Assembly: GCA_014529385.2 (NCBI GenBank)
Contig: CM043962.1
Location: 51,057,405-51,121,404, forward strand
From: Adiantum capillus-veneris
Taxonomy: Eukaryota; Streptophyta; Polypodiopsida; Polypodiales; Pteridaceae
Length of the DNA: 64,000 nucleotides
Direction of reading: 5' to 3'
The notes under the pieces were generated by a model. That model was not told the DNA's origin. It searched no databases and was given only the letters and a program-made list of their open reading frames with translations. The translations under genes were made by a program, and so were the position numbers. Positions within the stretch are counted from its first letter, which is position 1. Each line of letters starts with the position of its first letter. This document shows, in pieces, positions 12,831 to 22,366 of this stretch.

Positions 12831-13090
12831 GGTATACATATATATTTACCCTCCACAATGTTTTTTTTTTTTTAGTACGCTTTCATTCATAACACCCATT
12901 CAGGCGTAACACTAGTTGCTAGGTGCCTCTGGATGCAGTCCGGCTCATGGTCTAAACTCCATGCTTGGTTGGACTATAAGAGCTCCTCCCCTATGCAAAT
13001 GCTTTTGCAACTCTGATGTATATTAAAAATTGTACGAAGGTGTAAATTGTATATTTTGTGTCTAGACCCTCGGGGGGAGGAATATCTCTT

Positions 13091-15644
13091 AGCCATAGTG
13101 AGCTACCTCACCATATCAAAATCACTCAAACACTGTGGTTATCCTCATCCTTTTACTGTACATAGGTGTGTGTGAGTTAAGAGACTTTTTCCATATCTCC
13201 TTAAAAATCATCAATTAGCTAATCACTGGGCTAGTTGAGCAAATAAAAAAATTAAAAAAAATGGTCTTTTTATGTATAAATATTTCATTGTATATATGGA
13301 CTAAATATAAGGATTTTTGTTATATTTTATTTAGATATTTATATCTAGGTGTGTGTTTTATTTGACCTATGTATGCTTTCTTTCATCCTCTTGCACCATA
13401 AGTATATTTCTATTGCCAATGTGTACATCATCTAATCTCATTTTTTAAAATACAAATCACCCCCACATTTTCACACTCACCCTTGTGAAAACAAAAAACG
13501 ATTTCTACTCCCTTGATCACTTTTATTATATAAATTTTCATTTACTTACATACTTTTTCCTCTTTCATCCAAAATAATACAAAAGAGGGACCATATCATA
13601 TGATTCCAATATCTTTTTCCATATCCATAACTCTTTCACATAGTTTTTATTATGTACTCATAATTTAAACACCATGTGCTCATTGAGCTAAAGTCCATGA
13701 ATAGTCCATACACTAGTCCCACCATGCATATATTTCTTTATTCACAAATGATCCTCCTCCATGCATGTGTAAAGATAACTTGGATGCCTTGTATCATGAT
13801 ATGATTCATGGAGGGGCTCACTCTTGGATGCATTGTGCAAATTCAACAAAGGAGAGGGCCACTAGAATACTTTTGTAGGCATAAAAAACAGGCTTTTTTT
13901 GAGATGTTTGACGCCTATCTCCACTCAAGACAAAATGTGGCCCACGAGTTGAATAATCAATTCAATTTTTTTCATAATTTTTGGAGCTACCATGGGTGAG
14001 ATATGAATTTTATGGTGGACCTCAGTCTGCTTACTTTTTTTCACAACTCACCCTAGTCTTCTCTCACTTTCCTTCACACACACACACACGCGCGCGCGCG
14101 CGTGCACATGTACTCATTTCTCTCCATCTCTCACTGAAACCTGTACCTTTCATGGTTTCTCTCACCCTCTTCACCATTAACCTCCCCTCTCACTTCCATA
14201 GCTCTCATATGAATTCTACATGTACATACACCATCTCTATGCCTTTCTCTTTTACCTCTGAATCAAAATTCCTTTTATCTCTTCTCTATATACATAAAAT
14301 TAAGCATGTAAAACCATGCTTAATCTTTGGTAATTAGGGATTATCAATCAACATCGGCATTTTCATCATGGTGTTCAACCTTTGCGGCGATGACGTAAGA
14401 AGAGAAGAAGAAGAAGAGGATCGCCGGTCATTTTTAAGAACTTACACAACCATCACTTCTTTAAACCATCCACCTCATTCTACCCATTGTAAATATCTCA
14501 TTAACTTTTTAGTGATTACTAACACTAACCACACTAACATACTAACACAAAATAGTCATTGACCTAACCATAAAAGGCACCTCACCTCAACACATGTGCA
14601 TAATAAAAAATCTCTCTCTCTCCTTCCTTAAAACTCTAATTTCACCTCATCTACCATCAATAATGCTCTCTTTTTAGCCCACATCCATGACTCAAGTAGA
14701 CAAAGAAGGCCCGCAATGTTTTGATATTCAAAAGAAATCCTAGTCTTGATTTGATTAGCATGTAAATAAGGTTATCAATAACCTTAGTAAGAGATATCCA
14801 ACCTAAAAAAGGGCCCCTCTCCTTCTTGTAAATCATCTTCAACATCTCACAAACACTCCAATACTCTATACGCGATGAGAGATTTAGGTATAGTCATCAT
14901 CTTGTGAGCTTCACAGTTGATGTGAAAGAAGCTTTGATGCTACACATTACAAAGTGAGAGAGTGTGAGTGCCCTATCTCAAACCACTATTGTACATGCTC
15001 TTTCACTATCAAGAATTGAGGTTTTGGTGCTTCAAAAGTGTGTCTTGAAACTAGAATCGTCGTCCTTTCACTTGTGCCACGTGGTTTGGTGAATGCAAGG
15101 TGACTAGTATCTTTTAAGTTCCATCTTTTGAGCTTGCTTGAGAAAGTGGTTAGTGTGTTTTCATTGCCAAGTTTCTTGTTCAATGTAAGAGGGTTTTGTG
15201 GTGAGAGGTTTCCTACACCCTAAGATAGTGTGTGTGCTCTAGCAATGTTTACCATTCACCAATTGTTGGTTTAGTTTATGCAAGATCCGTGATAGTGTGA
15301 TAGTATACAACTTTACCTTGCAAGTTATCAATTAGGTATTTGCACAAACTCAATTGCTCTCTCTCTTTCTTCTCTTTTCTCTGACACTATCTTGCACCAT
15401 TTGGTGTGTGTCTTGGTGTGAGATTGTTTGAGTGTGTTTTATTTGCGTCTCTTTTGGTTGTGACAAAATCTCTCTTACGTCCTAGTTCGCATCCCATAAC
15501 TAGGTGGTGTCCCTTCACGTTTTTGGTTGTGTGTTTGTTGTTGCTTTTTCTTGCTTATGGTTGCCTAGTCCCAATTGAGCAGCACCGGAGCCTCGAAGGG
15601 TGTTTAGAGGTCACCTCTCTTGTTGCCCGCCTCGGACCGCCTTA
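13091..15644 (+). repeat. B-family LTR (copy B1), lacking its first ~30 bp
   Basis: It aligns with 22397-25032 and with 27593-29689 plus 43789-44355, in the same direction. The first ~30 bases of the LTR (TGATAGCCGTTTTTCGGC at 22367 and 27563) are missing because element A is inserted there. The end GGACCGCCTTA matches GGACCGCCTCA of the 3' LTR of B. The DNA after 15644 does not match the internal region of B, so this is a solo LTR or a 3' LTR. It differs much more from the two LTRs of B than they differ from each other, so it is the oldest copy seen. Confidence 0.85.
14075..14109. repeat. Alternating (CA)n(CG)n tract
   Basis: About seven CA units run into eight CG units and then GTGCACATG. 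Alternating purine-pyrimidine with CG steps favours left-handed DNA. The CG part is absent from the two younger B LTRs. Confidence 0.9.
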
Positions 15645-16193
15645 ATGTGCTCGACTTACCCAGAGTCTAAGTGAGTACTTACTTTTCTTTCATTGATTAC
15701 CCATGGAAAAACACATGCGGTACTCAAACGGTCTGCCATATGGACATTCGATTGTTGATTGCCCTTGCGTCTGCAGATTTTCGTCGCATAAGTTGGCCAA
15801 AAATTTGATGTGTCTCAAATCTTTCCAAATTTGACATGCTTGTAGCTCCTACTTTGTTGATCTAGTGGTTAGTTCCAAAATTTGATTTCGGAGTTTTTAA
15901 CTGATTTTATTAAAATTTTATCCTCATTAGCTAAAAATTAGAGAAAATCACTAAAAATTATATTTTTTAAATAAAAAACTACCCAAAACTATTTCACATA
16001 CTCATATATACATACTCTCACTCTAGGCATCATGGTTGTGAAAAATCTTTGAATATGACTCATTATTATGCTTGATAAGAGGTAAAACCTTATAAAAGCA
16101 ACTAAAAAGAAAACATCATCATCTTGGAGTTCATGATCTTGCAATTGGATACTACTCTCTCCTTTCCATTTTGAGTCATCCTGGAAGAAGGTT
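15645..16193. other. Unassigned spacer
   Basis: AT-rich DNA after the end of B1. I see no open frame, repeat or promoter that I can support. It may be the eroded upstream part of the D1 relic. Confidence 0.5.
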
Positions 16194-16511
16194 CATGTGA
16201 TATGCATGGGCGTGACCTTGGTTTTTGCATGTCACAAGTTCAAAATGCACCTGATAATTCATAAATTTTATGTGCTCACCTCAAACAATTTGTTGCCTGA
16301 AGTGGTGCTTTATCTCAAGATAGGAGGGCAGATAAGGAAGTGGATGCTTGAGTTGCAAGAGTTTGAGTTTGAGTTCAAGATTGATTACACTAGTAGATCA
16401 CATTTGGTGGATATTTTGATCAACAAGGAAGCAAATTTTCCAATCTACCCAAGAGTGATGAAGGAAGACATTGCAGAGGAACCAGATTTAAAGGAAGATT
16501 TTACTATGTGA
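16194..16511 (+). pseudogene. pol: D1 relic: Ty3/gypsy RNase H C-terminal part
   Basis: The 104-residue open piece reads VFACHKFKMHLI, NLLPEVVLYLK, IRKWMLELQEFEFEFKID and SRSHLVDIL, the end of the gypsy RNase H (connection to the integrase side). The same stretch is found in element D2 on the - strand at about 54000-53760 with similar residues, so both are one family. No RT survives upstream, so this is a truncated fragment. Confidence 0.85.
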
Positions 16512-16780
16512 TTCGATGGTGCCTATAGAAGATTTGTGCAAAGAGGGGGTGTGATCATCCAAGATCCTCAAGGTACAATAATCTTCTCCAAAAGCCTATG
16601 ATTTGGAAAGTGTTCACATGAACAATGAAGTGGAGTACTTGACACTCCATTTGGGGCTCAAGAAATCTGTGGAGTTTGGCATCCTCAGCCTAGTGGTTAA
16701 AGGTGATGCTCTCTTAGTAATAAAGCAAATTTTGGTCAGTGGCAGGTAGAAAGAAATTCTCTCAAGAATTTGGTTTTTTT
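16505..16780 (+). pseudogene. D1 relic: second (archaeal/plant-type) RNase H
   Basis: Read through the stop at 16509 and one at about 16600, the frames give FDGAYRRFVQRGGVIIQD, then NNEVEYLTLHLGLK and VKGDALLVIKQI. These are the D, E and D sites of the extra RNase H domain that Tat-lineage elements carry between their own RNase H and integrase. That domain is known from Tat families; its role is thought to be removal of RNA primers or hybrids. Here it is broken by stops. Confidence 0.75.
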
Positions 16781-17059
16781 TTAATAAAGAGTCTGTCAAA
16801 TTTTTTTGAACGGTACAACATGTTAGAAGAGAGAAAAATAAAGAAGCTTATCAGTTGACTAGTAGTCATGTGTAGACTCAAGTGTCAGGCTTATATGATA
16901 CACCCACCACGTATGCAGGTAGGGAGATTCTAAAGGAAATTGATGTATTTTTTAGCGGATGTCAATGTTTGGAAGGGATCTCAAATCTTCAGAAGAGGAG
17001 GATTTCCCAAAAGGCTCGCAACTTTACATTGGTTGGTTAAGATCTGATGTCATATGGTT

Positions 17060-17598
17060 GAGATGGTGTGCTACAGAGAGTCCTCTACAAAGAGAAAATT
17101 GGCATGGTGTTGGAGCAGTGTCATGAGGAGAGCAGACATCAAGGCAAGAATCATGCATTATTTTTTATTTTGAGAGGTGGTTTTTGGTGGCCTTATATTG
17201 TACGAGATGTGCACTATTGGTGCAAGACCTACCATGAATGCCAAAATATGGGTGAAAGATGACTGGTAGCCCAGTCACAAGGGGCTATCATAGCTCAGAA
17301 CACATTTGAAAAATGGGGTGTGGATGTTATTGGCCCATTACCCAAGTCAGCGAGCGCCAAGAAGTACATAGTGGTGGCCATTAAATATCTTACTAGTTTG
17401 GTTGAAGCTAAAGCGATGAAAGAGATAAGTGCTCACACAATTGCTCAATTCGTTTTTGATTGCATATATTGTCAATTTGGAGTGCCTTGGGTGCTCATTT
17501 CTGATCGTGGTCAAGGATTTAGAAGTAAGTTGGTGCGTACACTAGTGGAAAAGCTAGGTATTCAACACAAGTTTTCATCCCCATATCATCCACAATGA
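17060..17598 (+). pseudogene. pol: D1 relic: integrase zinc-binding and core
   Basis: First piece (17068-17262): EQCHEESRHQGKNHA with HX3H, GGFWWPYIVRDVHYWC and CKTYHEC. Second piece (17320-17598): MDVIGPLPK with the first Asp, VAIKYLTSLVEAKAM, FGVPWVLISDRGQGFRSK with the second Asp, and FSSPYHPQ before a stop. The catalytic Glu region is lost beyond 17598, where similarity to D2 ends. It is a truncated relic of a Tat element. Confidence 0.85.
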
Positions 17599-17986
17599 AT
17601 GGTTGTTTTTTGGATCAACAATCGAAGTTCAAACATCCAAGATATGATAAGTTGAAGTTTTATCGGGGGCTAGTTATGCGCCAGATGGGTTGCCTTGGCA
17701 GGTGTGCCATTTGGAGTTTTTTCAGTCGCACGAGGGTTTGTATGGAAGCTATACAATAATTGAAGACCATAGAAATTAATGACACGCCAATCAGAGAATT
17801 GTGGAGATATTGAAGTCTAAAATCAACGACAAATGCACTACACGTGGTAATAAATGATTTTTGTCGATTTTTGGGCTCAAAGTTTGAGGGCTCGATGGAG
17901 TCAAAGCATGGAAGATTTTGCAGGGATTGAAGTTGGGAACCAGAAGTTTTTGTGGCATTTTGCAGCTTAAGAATTGGACCATTGAG
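17599..17986. other. Unassigned spacer after D1
   Basis: No coding signal or repeat found. Similarity to the D2 integrase stops at 17598, so the junction may be an old deletion or insertion point. Confidence 0.5.
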
Positions 17987-18104
17987 TAGAGAGTGGAAGA
18001 GTTATGGAGTGTAGGGGAAGTGGAGCTACGGAGGGTGATGGTGAGTAGAGAGTGGAAGAGCTATGGAGTGTAGGAGAAGTGGAGTTACAAAGGGTGATGG
18101 TGAC
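17987..18104. repeat. 59-bp tandem duplication across the left edge of Copia E
   Basis: Units 17987-18045 and 18046-18104 match except for a few bases. Each contains the flank TAGAGAGTGGAAGAG, the target site TGGAG and the first bases of the LTR. As the unit spans the insertion junction, it arose after E inserted. Confidence 0.85.
18064..18068. repeat. Target-site duplication of E, left (TGGAG)
   Basis: TGGAG stands directly left of the E LTR (TGTAGG...) and again directly right of the other LTR at 19722-19726. A 5-bp duplication is normal for LTR elements. Confidence 0.9.
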
Positions 18105-18351
18105 TACAAGCCATGGCTACGGGAGAGCGTGCAGTAGAGAAGAGAAAAACGAGAGAGAGAGAGAGAAGAGCACGACACACCTTTTGTTTTGTTGAAAAAT
18201 CAACGCTATATTCACTATTGTAAAGACCTTACGATATATATAAAAGATTATCCATGCAAAAATTCTAAAAAGAGTGAAGTTCATCTACATGCTCCATAAG
18301 GGAGTATTCCCATGGACTGACATCAAAGTAAATGAGGGCTGAAAACCAACA
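18069..18351 (-). repeat. 3' LTR of Copia E
   Basis: It aligns with 19442-19721; it begins TGTAGGAGAAG and ends CCAACA on the + strand, so it has TG...CA ends. Differences from its partner are spread over its length. Confidence 0.9.
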
Positions 18352-18366
18352 ACCCCCCCTCAAGCC
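18352..18366 (-). other. Polypurine tract of Copia E
   Basis: On the - strand it reads CTTGAGGGGGGGT just before the 3' LTR, the usual form of Copia polypurine tracts. Confidence 0.8.
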
Positions 18367-18794
18367 CGAACTTGATATATCACTCTCATGATATCTCAAG
18401 TTTTTGGTGTACTCAAAAACCGTGAGTTTTAGGTTTTCTCACAACTAAGGATTTTGGTGTATCCATAACCTAATCTATGATAGTGAACCCCCCCTTAAGC
18501 ATAGATAGGGTGTAGGTCAAAAATTAGCTACCAACAAATGGAGTTTTTGGTTCACTGCCAAACCTTGGGTTTAAGGTGTACCCAATAACCTCATGAGAAG
18601 TGCGACAAAAATAGGACTTGAACAAAAATTGGTAGTTTCGGAGGTCTTACCACTCATGTGTGGCAGTGTCGATAGCCCATACAATTTATTTTGACTAGGA
18701 AAAACATAAAAAGAGTTTATCTAAAGAACATCACTATCAACAATATTTGAGATTCGGTGTCTCCATCAATCACATGAATCTGATTTTTGCTCTT

Positions 18795-19426
18795 TTAAAA
18801 ACACTTATTTGAAGGATGATTTTTCTTACCACAATGAACACAAGGATTCTTCTTGAAACAATCCTTTGTCTGGTTGTTGTTGCGCCCACATATGACACAA
18901 GATTTGGTACCAATGGATGGTCGAGATGAAGCTGAGGTAGAAACACAATTAGTGATTGCATAGGCACGAGGAGTATCAGAAGAACTGATGGGGGATACTG
19001 CAGGGGAGACAATATATTCGCCAGGAATAATGGGAGAATTGGTACGAGATACCCTTTTTTCTTCTTCCTGTAGTGAATTGATGATACAATCCAAGGAGGA
19101 GAGCAGATCTTTCTCTTTGAAAACAGTGACAATCTGATGGAGTTCATCAGGAAAACTTTTTAATAAAATGGCAATGAGATCTTCTTCTGGCACTGGGGCT
19201 TCGACATAAACAAGTTGAGTTTTAATACTCTTCAGTCAGTTAGCTAAAGATGTAATGTTTTCATCGGCACGCATAGCACAAGTACAACTCGATCTTTAGA
19301 CTCATCATTAAATACTTAGCTTTAGCACCAAAAACCTTTTCTAGTTGTATCCAGGAAGCACTAGAAGATTTCACATCATCCAAGTAGTGAATAAAGTCTT
19401 GAGATTCCCGCCTTGCAACACCCTAA
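18795..19426 (-). pseudogene. gag: Copia gag of element E
   Basis: The open part (19193-18795, 132 residues) reads PEEDLIAILLKSFPDELHQI, then a variable linker, and two zinc knuckles near the end. The first, CVICGRNNNQTKDC, has Asn where His is usual; the second, CVHCGKKNHPSNKC, is a complete CX2CX4HX4C. Upstream, with a frameshift and stops (19400-19200), segments like WIQLEKVFGAKAKYLMMSLK and RADENITSLA match the Copia gag (UBN2-type) core. In a full element this protein forms the particle and binds the RNA. Here it is broken. Confidence 0.85.
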
Positions 19427-19439
19427 GGCTCTGATACCA
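19427..19439 (-). other. Primer-binding site of Copia E (tRNA-iMet)
   Basis: On the - strand it reads TGGTATCAGAGCC, a full match to the initiator-Met primer site, two bases inside the 5' LTR. Confidence 0.95.
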
Positions 19440-19441
19440 GT

Positions 19442-19721
19442 TGTAGGGAAAGTGGAGCTACAAAGGGTGATGGCAGCTACAAGCCATGGATGTTGGAGAG
19501 CGTGCAGTAGAGCAGAGAAAAATGAGAGAGAGAGGAGAGCACAACACACCTTTTGCTTTGTTAAAAAAGCAACGCTAAATTCACTATAGTAAAAACCTTA
19601 CAATATATGTAAAAGATTAGCCATGCAAACCTTCTAAAAAGAGTGAAGTTCATTTGCATGCTCCATAAGGGAGTGTTCCCATGGGTTGACATCAAAGTAA
19701 ATGGGGGACTGAAACCCAACA
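19442..19721 (-). repeat. 5' LTR of Copia E
   Basis: 280 bp with TG...CA ends, aligned with 18069-18351. Right of it is the second TGGAG (19722-19726). Confidence 0.9.
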
Positions 19722-19801
19722 TGGAGTTGGAAAAAAAAAAGGTTTGCTGGTTTGTTTTGTGAAGTTTTTGGGGCCTTGAAAGGTTGGGATACCCACAAAA
19801 T

Positions 19802-19860
19802 GCCACGTGGCCTTTTTAGTCCTACATGGAGTGCTAAAGGTGGGGGGGCTGCTATATATC
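19802..19860 (+). promoter_or_regulatory. G-box and TATA pair, possible promoter
   Basis: GCCACGTGGC (19802-19811) is a palindromic G-box. A TATATAT stretch follows at 19853-19859, about 45 bases on, and a second TATAAA-like site at 19880. The spacing fits a plant promoter, but no gene follows that I can recognise. It may belong to an eroded LTR. Confidence 0.35.
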
Positions 19861-19861
19861 T

Positions 19862-20930
19862 AGTGGGGTAAGAACTTCATTATAAACAAGAAAAGACAGA
19901 GAGAGTTAGAGAGGGAGTCCTCTCCCTAGCGTGGCTACAGCGTGTGGTGCTCGGACATTGTGCGTTGCCAGCTCGGTGATGCTACAATGATTTTGGGCTC
20001 TCTCGTGCATAGGGGAAATGGTTAGTGTCGTTGAAAATAGTGTGGTCGGTGCTGGTGTGGCAGGTCCAATGGGGCACGTTCCCATGGGTCAATTTAATTG
20101 AAGAGGAGGTCCTTGTGAGGCTTGTCACGCCGATGTTCCATCCCCCTTGAAAGGGTAGGTGTATGTGTGTAGTGAGCTCCAAGTAGAGCAGGCCTAAAGG
20201 GTCAATCCTCATGTAGCAAGCTAAAAAAAAGAAGTGTTCAACAAAAATAGAAGAAATGCTAAAGATAGGATTCACACCCTATAAGAGAAATTTTTTTCTC
20301 ATTTTTAGGAGAGTTTTTCAAGGAGAAGAGTCTCCATATTTCAAGGGAGGATAAAGGAGATTGTACTCGCCTTTCTCGAACAAAAAGAAGCTCACCATTG
20401 CCTTGTTTTTTGTTGATTCTCTGCTCCCTTCTTCTCTTTCCTATTGCTTTGCTCTTTGGTGCGGCATCGGTAAGGTCATGTGTTACCCCAAACCAGGTGT
20501 AGTGTTGTGCAAAGAGGGAGGGAGAGAGAGGATTGGTTGTGTGGTTGTAGTGTGTATAATCAAAGCTGCGAGTGCGTGGTGTGAGTTCAAATTCTCCAAG
20601 GTGTGTTTGTGCGTGTTTACACAGTGTGGCAACTCTTTGTAGAGAAAATTGTGGTGTTTTGAAGGTGAATCTGAGAGGAGTGGGGTGTTGTTAGTACCCT
20701 GGGCTATAGAGAAGCATCTACATGTATTTTTGGGTGTGTTGACATTCTTCTTCTCCGACGTTTTTGGTGCAATGTCAAGAGCTTCTTTGGGAAGATCTCT
20801 TGATCCGTGACATGAACTTTCTCATTTGATGAGATGTCGATTACCTCATAAGGTACTAGTTTTCACTCCTCTTGAGAATGCTTGCGCGACATTTTGCTAC
20901 TAAAATTTCACATGTTTAGTGCCCAAAACT
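19862..20930. other. Unassigned stretch with short open frames
   Basis: A + strand frame of 93 codons (20361-20642) starts with PFSNKKKLTIALFFVDSLLP, but it has no family I know and sits in GT-rich DNA. The stretch may be a transcribed leader or LTR remnant downstream of the G-box/TATA pair. No firm gene call. Confidence 0.3.
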
Positions 20931-20959
20931 TGATCAAAATTTGTCGAGAAAGTTGAAAT

Positions 20960-21081
20960 GATGCAAACTTGAACATAAAATGAAGAATGAGCACAACTTG
21001 TGAAAAATAGCTCTAAATTTGATGCAAAGTTGAACATAAAATGAAGAATGAGCACAACTTGTGAAAAATAGTTCTAAATTT
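20960..21081. repeat. 61-bp tandem duplication
   Basis: Units 20960-21020 and 21021-21081 share GATGCAAA, TTGAACATAAAATGAAGAA and CTAAATTTGA with only a few mismatches. Confidence 0.9.
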
Positions 21082-22366
21082 GACAAAACTTCACTAGTGT
21101 GGCTATAGCCTATCATAGCACACTGGTGGAATCTTTTCAAATTTGGATCTATATTTACTAAGTTTATCCAATTTACCTACTTATGGCCTAGTGTCTCTTA
21201 ATTTGATCATATCTAATATCTGGATCTCACTTTGATGATTCTTGTGACTAATGGGTGTCGTTTTTTGTTGATTTCATGATTTACCCTTTCCACTAAGGAC
21301 TCAAGGTGGCAAGTAGAGTGGCTTTGGTATGCAATAGTTATTGGATTATTTTAAATATTCAAAACTACGTAAGAGAAAACTATGATATTTTCATTCTTGA
21401 GATATAAGAATTCAAAACGTCAAACAATATTAAACTTTCCACGTAGATCAAATAAATGTAACAAAGTACATGGTACATACACAATTGGGGCACCTAAAAC
21501 CTTGGTTTCAATGTTATTATGGAGAAGTCAAGATTTTCAAGAGTTTTGAATAACAAAAAAATCTAAGATAGAGTTTAAGCAATGACATTCAATTGATTTA
21601 GGGAGCTAAAAAATACTTAATTTCTTGGTTTCAACGTATAAAGTCATTTGTAGTCGTCAAACTGTACTTGAATAGCCCTAACTCCATGAGGAGACCTTTG
21701 AAAGACCAAAATTATGCTCTCATTTAGCACGTGCTCACGTATGAAATTATGTTTATAACTTGCATGTGATTTGGAAACCAGTCTTTGAGGACATTCTATT
21801 GTTTTGTAACACTAATTACTAATACTTAGCTTTTATAAACATAAAAAAGGTCACCTCTACAAAAAGATATAAGAATTTTATGATTTTTTGGCAAAACAGC
21901 TTGAAATTTTACTAAAATTTATGACTTAAAACTTACCATAATTCTCTCCATAGGGATTGTTTTTTGACATGGAGAAAAATCATGTGTTTTCTTTCCCTCA
22001 TAATCAACCTATGGTAGAAGAAAGGTGTAAAAAACTTCTTTCTAGCTTGACAAATAAATTGCCAAAACTTGGTAGGAAAGCAAGACATTTTAGTATCTCA
22101 GGACACTTAAGTGTTCAATTACAGGACCAGTGTTAAGCTTCAAGATTATATCTAAACATAAGAGTTGACCCTTAAGAAAGAAGGAATAATTTTAGGAAAG
22201 AAAGAGTATTTTTAGCAAAGAAGGAGTCCTTTTTAGGAACGAAAGAGTGTTTATATAAGTAAGTCAAGATTAGAGCTTCTTTTCTTAGAAGCCAAGCTTC
22301 TTCTACAATTAAGGTCTCAAAATTGTGCATCAAGATGTGTGTCCAAAAAAAAGTCCGTGAATTCGT
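21082..22366. other. Unassigned AT-rich spacer with short G/A repeats
   Basis: No coding signal. At 22172-22252 there are four rough units of about 20-24 bp of the form AAAGAAGGAGT-TTTTTAGG. A TATATAAG-like site follows at 22253. The stretch ends where element B begins. Confidence 0.5.

Larger units (their letters stand above)
1..13090 (+). mobile_element. Element A: decayed Ty3/gypsy chromovirus (5' end outside the window)
   Basis: Base 1 onward aligns with 10293 onward, so the window opens inside a 5' LTR whose partner lies at about 9308-13090. Between them, in order on the + strand, are a tRNA-iMet primer-binding site, a gag-like region, a protease relic, reverse transcriptase, RNase H, integrase and a chromodomain-like tail. 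That order and the tail fit the chromovirus branch of Ty3/gypsy; the very long LTRs resemble Del/Tekay types, which is inference. Every domain has stops or frameshifts and the LTR pair differs at many sites, so the copy is old and inactive. It interrupts an LTR of family B, of which the part from 13091 on is seen. Confidence 0.85.
9308..13090 (+). repeat. 3' LTR of element A
   Basis: From 10293 to 13090 it aligns with 1-2797. The stretch 9308-10292 is assigned to the LTR because the internal region ends at the chromodomain stop and polypurine tract, and because it lacks coding pieces. Length about 3.8 kb. It contains degenerate tandem repeats (9420-9790), a GAA run (10316-10343), a CT run (12744-12793) and a 20-C run (12794-12813). 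The right end joins a B-family LTR near 13090; the exact base is uncertain by about 5. Confidence 0.75.
18069..19721 (-). mobile_element. Element E: short gag-only Copia element
   Basis: Two LTRs of 283 and 280 bp, a tRNA-iMet primer site, a Copia gag and a polypurine tract, all read on the - strand, lie between two TGGAG copies. The internal region is only 1090 bp, with no protease, integrase, RT or RNase H. It is therefore a non-autonomous Copia derivative that had to use proteins from a full element. LTR differences and stops in gag show it is not recent. Confidence 0.9.
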
